From Candidatus Aerophobota bacterium (GTDB taxonomy: Bacteria; Aerophobota; Aerophobia; Aerophobales; B47-G16): DNA of 10,251 bases. Positions within the stretch are counted from its first letter, which is position 1. Every line of letters begins with the position of its first letter. A program made the translations under genes and the position numbers. The notes beneath the pieces are model-generated. The model was given only the letters and a program-made list of their open reading frames with translations, had not been told where the DNA came from and did no database searches. The stretch lies in assembly GCA_003648815.1 (NCBI GenBank), contig QMPZ01000045.1, positions 1 through 10,251 on the forward strand, written 5' to 3'. This document shows, in pieces, positions 1 through 6,126 of the stretch.

Positions 1-203
1 TCCTTGGTTATGGAGATCACAATGCTTTTTTCTATTTTCTCCTGAGGGGTTGTGGTGGTGGGCAGGTTCACCCTTATTCCCTGGCCAATTCTGGCAAAGG
101 TGGTGGTAACCATAAAAAAGATGAGGAGCAAAAACACCACATCGATAAGAGGGGTAAGGTCAAAGGCTACTCTTTTTTGCCTTTCCGGACGTCGAAAGCG
201 CAT
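1..203 (-). CDS. exbD: ExbD/TolR-family biopolymer transport protein (partial, 3' end outside window)
   Basis: Only the first 67 codons are present; the gene runs off the left edge. The protein begins MRFRRPERQKRVAFDLTPLID, followed by a hydrophobic helix (about residues 18-33, LIDVVFLLLIFFM). This is the hallmark of the ExbD/TolR family: a short basic cytoplasmic N-terminus, one transmembrane helix carrying the essential proton-conducting aspartate (Asp21 here), then a periplasmic domain. The family couples proton flow through an ExbB/TolQ pentamer to energise outer-membrane transport or envelope maintenance. The ATG at 203 has a GGAGG six bases upstream that lies in the end of the preceding exbB-like gene, whose stop is 3 nt away, so the pair is translationally close-coupled. 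The family is clear; whether it is ExbD or TolR in function cannot be told without TonB, TolA or TolB neighbours. Confidence 0.9.
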   Translation of the reverse strand, partial: MRFRRPERQKRVAFDLTPLIDVVFLLLIFFMVTTTFARIGQGIRVNLPTTTTPQEKIEKSIVISITK

Positions 204-206
204 CGC

Positions 207-818
207 TTACCTCCTCATCAAGGATTCCAGAAATTCGCTGGAGGCATTTTCTAATTTGCGAACGAGCCTATCTGTGCGATGAGTAAAGTAGTTATAAAAT
301 ATCAGTCCAGGAATGGCTATACTAAGGCCCACTGCGGTGGTAATTAACGCCTCAGCAATCCCTCCTGCTAAAGCCCCTGGCTGGCCTACTCCCTGAGCAG
401 CAATCACGTTAAAGGCTTTTATCATTCCCATTACCGTTCCCAACAGGCCCAGAAGGGGTGATATGGTGACAACTGTTCCTAAAATTCTCAGGTTCTTCTC
501 CAGCGAGGGCACCTCCAGGTGTCCGGCATCTTCAATGGCTTCCTTGATCTCCTCCTTGCTTCTGTCCTTTCTCTTGATCCCTGCCTGTAGTATACGAGCT
601 AAAGGAGAAGGCGTCATCTCACAAAGAGCGGTGATCTTATCCAGCTTTCTATCGTCCTCGCTTTCCAGAATTGCTCGCATTGCCTCTATAAACCTGTCTG
701 CCCTCCTTTCGATCATCCCTAAACTTATGAACCTCTCGATGATGATGGCCAGGGCGAGGATGGAACATATCCCCAGAGGGATCATCAGCCATCCACCCTT
801 TATCAGGATCTCAAGCAT
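207..818 (-). CDS. exbB: MotA/TolQ/ExbB-family proton channel protein
   Basis: A 203-residue inner-membrane protein with the three-helix plan of the ExbB/TolQ family. TM1 is at about residues 11-29, a long charged cytoplasmic region at about 30-110, TM2 at about 111-135 (containing PLLGLLGTVMGMI) and TM3 at about 152-175 (GGIAEALITTAVGLSIAIP). The GLLGTV and ALxTTAxGL motifs line the proton path in this family. It should form a pentamer around dimers of the ExbD-like protein encoded immediately downstream. The ATG at 818 follows GGGAGG with a six-base spacer. The gene starts 16 nt after the purD stop, so it is probably co-transcribed with purD from the promoter at 2171-2199. ExbB and TolQ are both possible names. 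Confidence 0.92.
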   Translation of the reverse strand: MLEILIKGGWLMIPLGICSILALAIIIERFISLGMIERRADRFIEAMRAILESEDDRKLDKITALCEMTPSPLARILQAGIKRKDRSKEEIKEAIEDAGHLEVPSLEKNLRILGTVVTISPLLGLLGTVMGMIKAFNVIAAQGVGQPGALAGGIAEALITTAVGLSIAIPGLIFYNYFTHRTDRLVRKLENASSEFLESLMRR

Positions 819-834
819 ATGCCGCCTCCCTGTC

Positions 835-2124
835 TTATTCTACTACGCGAGCTCTCTTTGTCAAACCGGTCCGGCCAATGTCCCTGCGGTAATACATCCC
901 CTCAAAATAAACCTTGCTCACCGCTCGATAGACATCCTGCACAGATCTTTTCAAGCTATCAGCCAGAGCGGTAACTCCTATCACCCGTCCTCCAGAGGTC
1001 ACCAGCTTTCCATTCTCCTTCTTTACCCCTGCAAAGAAGGGAAAGACATTTTTTATCCGGGCCAGGTTCTCCAGTCCCTGGATCTCCTTTCCCTTCTCGT
1101 ATTTACCCGGATATCCGCGTGAAGCTAAGATCACGCAGACCGCTGCATGATGACGCCATTCAAGATTTATCTTATACAAGTTTCCCGTATGCACCGCCCA
1201 AAGCACCTCTAACAGGTCATTTTTTAACCGGGGAAGAGTGACCTGGGTTTCAGGGTCCCCGAACCGAACGTTAAACTCCAAGACCCTGGGCTCTCCCTTT
1301 TCAATCATCAGCCCGGCATATAAGACTCCCTTATATTCTCTTCCCTCTTCCTTCATTCCCCGCAAAGTGGGAACGATTATCCTTCTTAATATTTTCTCAT
1401 ATAGAGAGGGCGAAATGGGAGCAGGTGAGAAGGCACCCATTCCCCCTGTATTGGGACCCTTATCTCCGTCGTAGATTCTTTTGTGGTCTCGGGATGAGAT
1501 GAGGGGTTTGATGCTCTTTCCGTCAGTGAGGACGAAAAATGAGATTTCCTTTCCCCGAAGCCTCTCCTCAACCACTATTCTCCTGCCCGCCTCGCCAAAG
1601 GCCTTTTTCCTCATAATAAGCTCTATGGCCTCTATAGCCTCTTTCTTTGTGCTGGTCACCAGGGAGCCCTTTCCAAAAGCTAAGCCATCGGCCTTTATCA
1701 CCTTTTCTCCCTCTTCCTCATTTACATATTTGATGGCTTTATCAGGATCGGAAAATATCCTAAAGGGGGCGGTGGGAATGTTATGCCTCTTCATAAATTT
1801 CTTGGCAAAGACTTTGCTTCCCTCAAGCTCAGCGGCCTTTTTAGAGGGACCAAAGATGGCCAGTCCCCTTTTCTGAAAGTAATCCACGATTCCATTGACC
1901 AGGGGGACCTCCGGGCCGACGATGGTGAAATCTATCTTTTCCTTTACTACAAATTGGGCAAGGGAGGAAAAATCCTTCTCGTATTCCATCTGGCGACACT
2001 CGGCGATCTCGGAAATGCCGGCATTTCCCGGGATGCAGTAAATCTTGTCCACCTTTGGACTCTGAGAAAGTTTCCAGCAAAGGGCGTGCTCCCTTCCTCC
2101 CCCACCTATCACCAAGACCTTCAT
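835..2124 (-). CDS. purD: Phosphoribosylamine--glycine ligase (GAR synthetase)
   Basis: PurD joins phosphoribosylamine to glycine with ATP to give glycinamide ribonucleotide, the second step of purine synthesis. The 429-residue product is the usual family length. An N-terminal Rossmann-like domain starts MKVLVIGGGGREHAL, and VGPEVPLV follows near residue 70. The ATP-grasp region has KADGLAFGKGS near 145 and RDHKRIYDGDKGPNTGGMGA near 215. The metal- and ATP-binding segment is FNVRFGDPETQ near 300, and the C-terminal domain has ASRGYPGKY and ends with a YYRRDIG segment. I chose the ATG at 2124 because AAGGAGG lies six bases upstream and the family begins MKVLVIGxGGREH; an in-frame upstream ATG at 2172 lacks both. 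The promoter is at 2171-2199. An exbB/exbD pair follows in the same direction, which is not a typical purD context. Confidence 0.96.
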   Translation of the reverse strand: MKVLVIGGGGREHALCWKLSQSPKVDKIYCIPGNAGISEIAECRQMEYEKDFSSLAQFVVKEKIDFTIVGPEVPLVNGIVDYFQKRGLAIFGPSKKAAELEGSKVFAKKFMKRHNIPTAPFRIFSDPDKAIKYVNEEEGEKVIKADGLAFGKGSLVTSTKKEAIEAIELIMRKKAFGEAGRRIVVEERLRGKEISFFVLTDGKSIKPLISSRDHKRIYDGDKGPNTGGMGAFSPAPISPSLYEKILRRIIVPTLRGMKEEGREYKGVLYAGLMIEKGEPRVLEFNVRFGDPETQVTLPRLKNDLLEVLWAVHTGNLYKINLEWRHHAAVCVILASRGYPGKYEKGKEIQGLENLARIKNVFPFFAGVKKENGKLVTSGGRVIGVTALADSLKRSVQDVYRAVSKVYFEGMYYRRDIGRTGLTKRARVVE

Positions 2125-2160
2125 CTGTTTCCTCCTTTTTAACTCTTCAGCTAATATAAA

Positions 2161-2207
2161 AACCATCATCATAATACAAAATTATATGGTCGATGGCAAG
2201 GATGGTT
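2161..2207. repeat. 7-bp inverted repeat bracketing the purD promoter
   Basis: AACCATC at 2161-2167 and its exact reverse complement GATGGTT at 2201-2207 flank the predicted -10 and -35 boxes of purD. The left arm covers the predicted transcription start. It could be a looped operator for a purine repressor-like regulator or could be chance; a 7-bp match across 33 bp is only modestly unlikely. Confidence 0.3.
2171..2199 (-). promoter_or_regulatory. Predicted sigma70-type promoter of purD-exbB-exbD
   Basis: On the minus strand TTGCCA (2199-2194) is followed by exactly 17 bp and TATTAT (2176-2171). This is a good -35/-10 pair. It places transcription start near 2164 and gives a leader of about 40 nt before the purD ATG, with an AT-rich stretch and then AAGGAGG. 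No attenuator or riboswitch fold fits in so short a leader. Confidence 0.65.
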
Positions 2208-2270
2208 AGTGAAGAGTGAAGAGTAAAGAGTAAAGAGTGAAGAGTAAAGGGCGAAGGGTGAAGGGTTAAA
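2208..2270. repeat. Nine-unit 7-bp tandem repeat (AGTRAAG)
   Basis: Nine head-to-tail heptamers fill 63 bp. Reading the plus strand, units at 2208, 2215 and 2236 are AGTGAAG; those at 2222, 2229 and 2243 are AGTAAAG. The right-hand units drift to GGCGAAG (2250), GGTGAAG (2257) and GGTTAAA (2264). The unit length is not a multiple of three and there is no open frame, so it is not coding. The array begins 8 bp beyond the purD -35 box (2199) and touches the hairpin at 2270-2293. Transcribed leftward from lptD, it would be a pyrimidine-rich RNA with about 25 C and one G. Confidence 0.95.
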
Positions 2271-2293
2271 ACCACCCATTTTAATGGATGGTT
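2270..2293 (-). terminator. Probable transcription terminator of the rnhB-lpt operon
   Basis: On the minus strand AACCATCCATT can pair with AATGGGTGGTT over 11 bp, with one G-U wobble and a tight AT centre, so the working loop is probably about four to six bases. TTTT follows directly at the 3' side. On the plus strand the same position is a C-A mismatch, so the fold is better as leftward RNA. It lies about 90 nt past the lptD stop and before the purD promoter, where a terminator is expected. The stem is only moderately GC-rich, so strength is uncertain. Confidence 0.55.
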
Positions 2294-2311
2294 GCTTATG
2301 TCTTTTAGCGA

Positions 2312-2356
2312 GGCGGTGTCATTCCGTAAGGAATGCTCGAAGACACTTTAGCCACC
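2312..2356 (-). other. Nested, one-side-bulged hairpin of unknown function
   Basis: Read as minus-strand RNA, a continuous run GGAAU-GACAC-CGCC can pair with three separated blocks: AUUCC (closing a UUAC loop), GUGUC, and GGUG (with one U-G pair). The unpaired bulges UUCGAGC and CUAAA all fall on the 5' side. On the plus strand the two 5-bp stems are 2321-2325/2330-2334 and 2316-2320/2342-2346, and the outer stem is 2312-2315/2353-2356. It is non-coding and sits just past the lptD stop. It may be a palindromic intergenic repeat, an mRNA 3'-end stabiliser or a small structured RNA. Confidence 0.5.
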
Positions 2357-2357
2357 G

Positions 2358-2376
2358 TAGACCTACCGAAGGTCTA
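2358..2376. other. Small 7-bp hairpin at the 3' end of lptD
   Basis: TAGACCT (2358-2364) and AGGTCTA (2370-2376) are perfect inverted repeats around a five-base loop. The hairpin starts 6 nt after the lptD stop codon. No T run follows, so by itself it is not a classical terminator; it could protect the mRNA 3' end or be part of the larger structured element next to it. Confidence 0.6.
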
Positions 2377-2382
2377 TAATTT

Positions 2383-4359
2383 TCAGAAAGGGAGAGTCTC
2401 TGAGTAAAATTTAAGCCAGTATTCAGGGAAGGCCTTTATGTAAAACTTAATTGAGTACTCGGTCTCCGGCTTTCTTTGATAGGAAAGCTGGGCAGCCCAG
2501 CAGTGTAGGTCTCGCCAGAGGAAATATCTTTCCTCAGAGAGCTCATCTTTCAGCATATCATAACACCTGTATCCGGAAAGCTTCCACTTTTTTCCCAAAC
2601 TGAGTTCTCCCTGAAGGATAAAATCGTCTATGTCTTCATCTACATCCTTCTTTATTCCTATATTCAGGTGCCAGCTTTTACCTTTCAAATCAAGGGCGCC
2701 TGTCAGCTTTGTGTATCTTCTCTCAGGGTAGTCATAAAGAAAGTAAAGGTCTATATAACTTAGAAGGGAAACAGGTGGGGTCAGATGAAATCTTCCCTCA
2801 AGAGAAGAAAATCCTTTCCTTTCCTCAATTAAATCATATCCGAGAGTCAAACTTGCCGTCAGGAGTGATTTTTCCTTGTAATAAAGCTTATTTTCAACTC
2901 CCAGCTTTATCAAATTTGGCGGGTGAATATCCTCGGTTTTCTTCTCATAATCTTCCAGATCGAATGGCAGCCTGAACTCATCTTTTTCCTCGGTCGAATG
3001 ATAATAGGTAAGGGTCGGCTTAAGCGTGTAGGTATATCTTTCCTTATCACCACCATTAACCTGAAGAAAGGTGCTCAGCTCCTGGTAAGGTATTCTTCGG
3101 CAGCCATCTTTCCCTTCTCTATCCTTATAGTAAAATAGATGATAACCTGCTTTTGGCTCAACCTGAAGGCAGCTGAAGGCGGTGAAAGGATAAAAAATTT
3201 CAAGAAAACCGTCGGTACGGATGAGTTCGTCTTTCCCCTTTTTAAAGTTGGCAGCTTCCATTCCCCTTCCGAGGTAAAGACCTGTTCCCTTTATCTTTTG
3301 AGCAGGAAAGGTGAGTGTAATCTGTGGTAGGCGTTGGATGGATTCCTCGAAGTTGAATGGATTTACCTCAGCTTCAAGCAAAAAGTTGGCGTTGTAGCTA
3401 CCATTTCGATAATCCAACGAGACAAAAGAAGGAGGAATTTCCCCATCCTCCTCGGGAAAGTAGTCCTCTAAAAAATCTTCATCACTTACGCGATTCAGAT
3501 TAAGCTTCAAAGATGTAGTTTCGGAGAAGGAACGCTTATAGGTCAGTTTAAGTCTCCACCTCTCATCCCCTGTATCTTTTTCCCTGATGAAGTAAGATTT
3601 TATCTCACCTTCTCCTGCAGCTATCTTGTAGGATGAATCTATCCCTCCTGCCCATCCCTTTTTCTGTCTCCAGTCCAGATGGACAGTTCCTCTAAGGCGA
3701 GGGGAAGTGTAAAAATAATATCCTGTCTTTGCGTACCAGCCGGCAAAGTCGCTGTAGCCGGCACTGGGAATCATTATCCTGTTTTCCTCGCGCAGGTATC
3801 TTACGATAATCGGGGCCCAGAAGAGGGGATACCTGCCTATGTAAAGGACAGCATCTTTTGCTATGACCTCATCCTCGGGAACTATCCTGACCGACCTTGC
3901 TTTTATCCGATAATGGGGAGGGGTAAGTTCGCAGGTGGTAAAGCTTGCTCTTGAAAGCTTTATGAGCTGTGGGGATAGATATGCCTGATCTGCCCTGTAA
4001 AAGATAGCTCCCTCAACTCCCTCGGGAGATAAGATTTTGCCTTCTTTGCTTGTCAGGTTATATTCAAGACTCTCTCCCCTTACCTTTCGCGTCTTTGTCT
4101 CCAGATTTACCTTCCCTTCGGCCCAGAGGTTAAAGTTTTTCATATCCAGTTTTATCCTTTCAGCCTCAAGCCTGACATCTTTATACTCCAAGACTACCTT
4201 CCCTTGACCTATAAGAAGACCGTCCTCTTTTATCCACTCAAGATGCTCGGCCTTAAAGACAAGCTGATGAGCATCCAATCTCAGGGTAAAAAGGAGGAAA
4301 ACCGTGACCGAGAAAAGTAGCAGCATCCCTCTTTTCCAGGCAAGAGAGGTAAATTTCAT
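2383..4359 (-). CDS. lptD: LPS-assembly outer-membrane protein LptD (OstA/Imp)
   Basis: LptD is the outer-membrane barrel that inserts LPS into the outer leaflet. The 658-residue form starts with a signal peptide (basic MKFTSLAWKR, a hydrophobic stretch, cleavage probably near LDA-HQ, residue 30). An OstA/LptA-like beta-jellyroll domain follows to about residue 120 (repeated pattern of AEHLEW, GKVVLEYKDVRLEAERI, GKVNLE). Next is the conserved TTCELTPPHYRI segment with Cys143. The rest is a barrel rich in alternating aromatic strands, ending in a C-terminal Phe (YSETLPF), as expected for BAM-assembled proteins. Cys599 and Cys620 lie near the C-terminus. I chose the ATG at 4359 because it is 7 nt past the lptB stop with AGGAAG upstream; an in-frame ATG at 4443 would add 28 basic residues inside lptB and spoil the signal peptide. 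It is shorter than the E. coli protein (784 residues). No lptE is nearby. Confidence 0.9.
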   Translation of the reverse strand: MKFTSLAWKRGMLLLFSVTVFLLFTLRLDAHQLVFKAEHLEWIKEDGLLIGQGKVVLEYKDVRLEAERIKLDMKNFNLWAEGKVNLETKTRKVRGESLEYNLTSKEGKILSPEGVEGAIFYRADQAYLSPQLIKLSRASFTTCELTPPHYRIKARSVRIVPEDEVIAKDAVLYIGRYPLFWAPIIVRYLREENRIMIPSAGYSDFAGWYAKTGYYFYTSPRLRGTVHLDWRQKKGWAGGIDSSYKIAAGEGEIKSYFIREKDTGDERWRLKLTYKRSFSETTSLKLNLNRVSDEDFLEDYFPEEDGEIPPSFVSLDYRNGSYNANFLLEAEVNPFNFEESIQRLPQITLTFPAQKIKGTGLYLGRGMEAANFKKGKDELIRTDGFLEIFYPFTAFSCLQVEPKAGYHLFYYKDREGKDGCRRIPYQELSTFLQVNGGDKERYTYTLKPTLTYYHSTEEKDEFRLPFDLEDYEKKTEDIHPPNLIKLGVENKLYYKEKSLLTASLTLGYDLIEERKGFSSLEGRFHLTPPVSLLSYIDLYFLYDYPERRYTKLTGALDLKGKSWHLNIGIKKDVDEDIDDFILQGELSLGKKWKLSGYRCYDMLKDELSEERYFLWRDLHCWAAQLSYQRKPETEYSIKFYIKAFPEYWLKFYSETLPF

Positions 4360-4366
4360 TTTCTTC

Positions 4367-5086
4367 CTAAAGGGTGAATTTTTCCCCGAGATAGATCTTC
4401 TTAGCCTCCTCGTTTTGAGTAAGCTCATCTCTTTTCCCGGCAATGAGAATCCTTCCCTGATACATAATATAGGAAAAATCGGTGATCTGAAGGGTTTCCC
4501 TTACGTTATGATCGGTGATGAGAACCCCTATTCCCCTATTCCTCAACTCAAAGATGATTTCCTGAAGATCAGATACGGTAATGGGATCTATCCCGGCAAA
4601 TGGCTCGTCGAGGAGAATGAAGGAAGGAGTGGTGACCAAAGCCCTGGCTATCTCAACTCTTCGACGTTCTCCTCCAGAAAGAAGATAAGCCTTTTGCTTG
4701 GCCAGATGACTGATTCCCAGCTCTTCAAGCAGGGTATTTGCCTTCTCCTCTTGTTCGCCCTTTGAAAGGCCCAGGGTCTCCAGGATGGCCATTAAGTTTT
4801 CCTTAACGGTGAGTTTTTGAAAGACGGAGGGTTTTTGAGGAAGATAAGCAAGGCCCTTCCTCGCCCTTTTGTAAGTGGGAAGATGGGTTATCTCCTCTTC
4901 TCCCAAGAAGATTTTTCCCTTAGTTGGCCTGACCAACCCCACGATCATATAAAAGGTGGTGGTCTTCCCCGCCCCATTCGGCCCTAAGAGTCCCACCACT
5001 TCTCCCTGCTTAACCTTAAGAGAGACCTCGTTTACCACGGGTTTTTTTTGATAGACCTTAGTGAGATTCTCCGCTCGCAGGACCAA
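4367..5086 (-). CDS. lptB: LPS export ABC transporter ATP-binding protein LptB (TTG start)
   Basis: The cytoplasmic ATPase that powers LPS extraction by LptFG. The 239 residues carry every ABC motif: Walker A GPNGAGKT (35-42), Q-loop Gln84 in YLPQKPSVF, signature LSGGE (136-140), Walker B FILLDEP (156-162) and switch His193 in ITDHNVRETL. The YLPQxPSVFxxLTV and DHNVRETL segments are typical of LptB rather than other ABC ATPases. The start is TTG at 5086, preceded by AAGGAGGAGG (5099-5090) with a short spacer; no ATG or GTG fits and the protein aligns from this point. The first 29 nt overlap the end of lptA, so translation is probably coupled. lptF and lptG must be elsewhere in the genome. Confidence 0.96.
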   Translation of the reverse strand: MVLRAENLTKVYQKKPVVNEVSLKVKQGEVVGLLGPNGAGKTTTFYMIVGLVRPTKGKIFLGEEEITHLPTYKRARKGLAYLPQKPSVFQKLTVKENLMAILETLGLSKGEQEEKANTLLEELGISHLAKQKAYLLSGGERRRVEIARALVTTPSFILLDEPFAGIDPITVSDLQEIIFELRNRGIGVLITDHNVRETLQITDFSYIMYQGRILIAGKRDELTQNEEAKKIYLGEKFTL

Positions 5087-5567
5087 CTTCCTCCTCCTTC
5101 AGGGAATAGACCGCTTTTACCGGACTTCCCTCTGCTACGAGTTTTTCTGCACCTATCCAGAGGGTTATCTTGTCCGCGCTGATCTCGTTTCCCATCTCAT
5201 CGTGATAATGAGAGTTGCCCTGCATGAGCATCACATCGTCCTCAGCGGTATAGGTAGCTAAATCACAGGTAGCCTCTCTTTTCTTATGACCATCACTCAT
5301 CTGGACTATCCTCACCTTCCCCTTAATTATGACCTTGCTTAAGGCATCCTCTTTGGTGAGATAAACCTCGAGTCTGTCTCCCTCTACCAAAAAATCCTTC
5401 CAGCTGGCCTTTACCTCACCCTCGTAAATAAATATTCGATTTTTGTAATCTACCTGTTGCCGGGAGGAGCTGATCACAAGTTCTCTTCTGTTAAGTTCTG
5501 CTTCTGCAAAGCTCATCCCTCCAAAAAGGACCAAAGCTGTAGCCAGCAAAAACAAAATTTTCCTCAT
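5058..5567 (-). CDS. lptA: Periplasmic LPS-binding bridge protein LptA
   Basis: LptA forms the periplasmic beta-jellyroll bridge between LptC and LptD along which LPS moves. The 169-residue precursor has a clear signal peptide (MRKILFLLATALVLFGGMSF, cleavage probably after AEA at residue 23). An OstA-like domain follows with the family's strand rhythm: VDYKNRIFIYEGEVKASWKDFLVEGDRLEVYL, split around residues 39-70, then GNSHYHDEMGNEISADKITLWI near 117-138. The acidic tail is encoded across the lptB ribosome binding site. The ATG at 5567 has GGAGGAGG just upstream and starts 16 nt after the lptC stop. The position between lptC and lptB is the classic order and supports the assignment over a generic OstA-domain protein. 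Confidence 0.9.
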   Translation of the reverse strand: MRKILFLLATALVLFGGMSFAEAELNRRELVISSSRQQVDYKNRIFIYEGEVKASWKDFLVEGDRLEVYLTKEDALSKVIIKGKVRIVQMSDGHKKREATCDLATYTAEDDVMLMQGNSHYHDEMGNEISADKITLWIGAEKLVAEGSPVKAVYSLKEEEVGPASGESH

Positions 5568-5583
5568 ATCCTCCTCCTAATTT

Positions 5584-6126
5584 TTATATAACACGAGTGG
5601 TAACCTCCTTCTCTATCACTATCTGGGATAAATCAGGACTGGCGATCAACCCGCGCCCCTCCATGATGAGATTTCCTCTTTTAAAAAGAACCTTCTCGCC
5701 TGTGCGCAGCTTTTTCTCAGAGGATATCCATCTCAAATTGGAGGTGAAAAGTTTGGCTCCATCTATATGAGAGATCAGCTTGACTTTTCCTTTAAGTAAG
5801 AGGTCGGAGGTTTGATTGTTAACGAGGATCTTGTCTGCTTCCCCTTCCGAGGCAAGGACTCCTTCTTCAAAAAAGAAAATTTTTGCCTTATTTAAGATTG
5901 TACTCCTGGCAAATTCCGTTCCTGAATCTGCTCGAAGTTCCCAGGTTTTCTCACCTTTATCATTCCATTCTGTCAGGTATATCCCCTTGGCCTCAAGGAG
6001 GGGACTTTCCTCTCCTTCTTTTTTCAAATCAGGAGCCTTCCCTTTTTCCTCATGGCCCCAAAAAAGAAGAATACAAAATAGGCTCGTCAATCCAATCGCA
6101 GCTATTAAGACAGCCCTTTTCCCCAT
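5584..6126 (-). CDS. lptC: LPS export inner-membrane protein LptC
   Basis: LptC anchors the LPS bridge to the LptB2FG transporter. From the ATG at 6126 the product has 180 residues: a short basic N-terminus (MGKRA), one membrane helix (about residues 5-23), a charged linker, then a periplasmic jellyroll domain from about residue 45 (EAKGIYLTEWNDKGEKTWELRA) with the repeated pattern SEGEADKI, LKGKVKLI and MEGRGLI seen in LptC/YrbK proteins. An alternative in-frame ATG at 6156 would add ten residues, but its AAGGAG has no spacer; a further ATG at 6201 lies deeper in rnhB. GGTGGAAAGG sits upstream of the chosen ATG. The gene overlaps the 3' end of rnhB by 22 nt. Sequence similarity within this family is low, so domain pattern and synteny carry the call. 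Confidence 0.85.
   Translation of the reverse strand: MGKRAVLIAAIGLTSLFCILLFWGHEEKGKAPDLKKEGEESPLLEAKGIYLTEWNDKGEKTWELRADSGTEFARSTILNKAKIFFFEEGVLASEGEADKILVNNQTSDLLLKGKVKLISHIDGAKLFTSNLRWISSEKKLRTGEKVLFKRGNLIMEGRGLIASPDLSQIVIEKEVTTRVI

Noticed and set aside
463..2142. Open frames on the plus strand opposite exbB and purD
   Set aside because: They mirror real genes, have low-complexity Ser/Leu/Pro-rich translations, lack ribosome binding sites and match no family motif.
2125..2172. N-terminal extension of purD to an in-frame ATG at 2172
   Set aside because: It would place 16 non-conserved residues before MKVLVIGGGG, overlap the predicted promoter region and ignore the strong AAGGAGG before the ATG at 2124.
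2208..2270. CRISPR-like repeat array
   Set aside because: The units are 7 bp and directly abutting, with no spacers; this is a simple tandem repeat.
2296..2376. tRNA or known riboswitch in the lptD-purD gap
   Set aside because: The folds do not make a cloverleaf, there is no CCA end or T-loop, and no purine-riboswitch core is present. The region is also upstream of the purD promoter and so not in its leader.
2709..3954. Open frames on the plus strand opposite lptD
   Set aside because: Shadow frames of the minus-strand barrel gene with no motifs or initiation signals.
4360..4443. Longer lptD starting at 4443
   Set aside because: The extra 28 residues are highly basic, lie wholly within lptB except for the last few bases, and would destroy the signal peptide; the ATG at 4359 has AGGAAG and lies just past the lptB stop.
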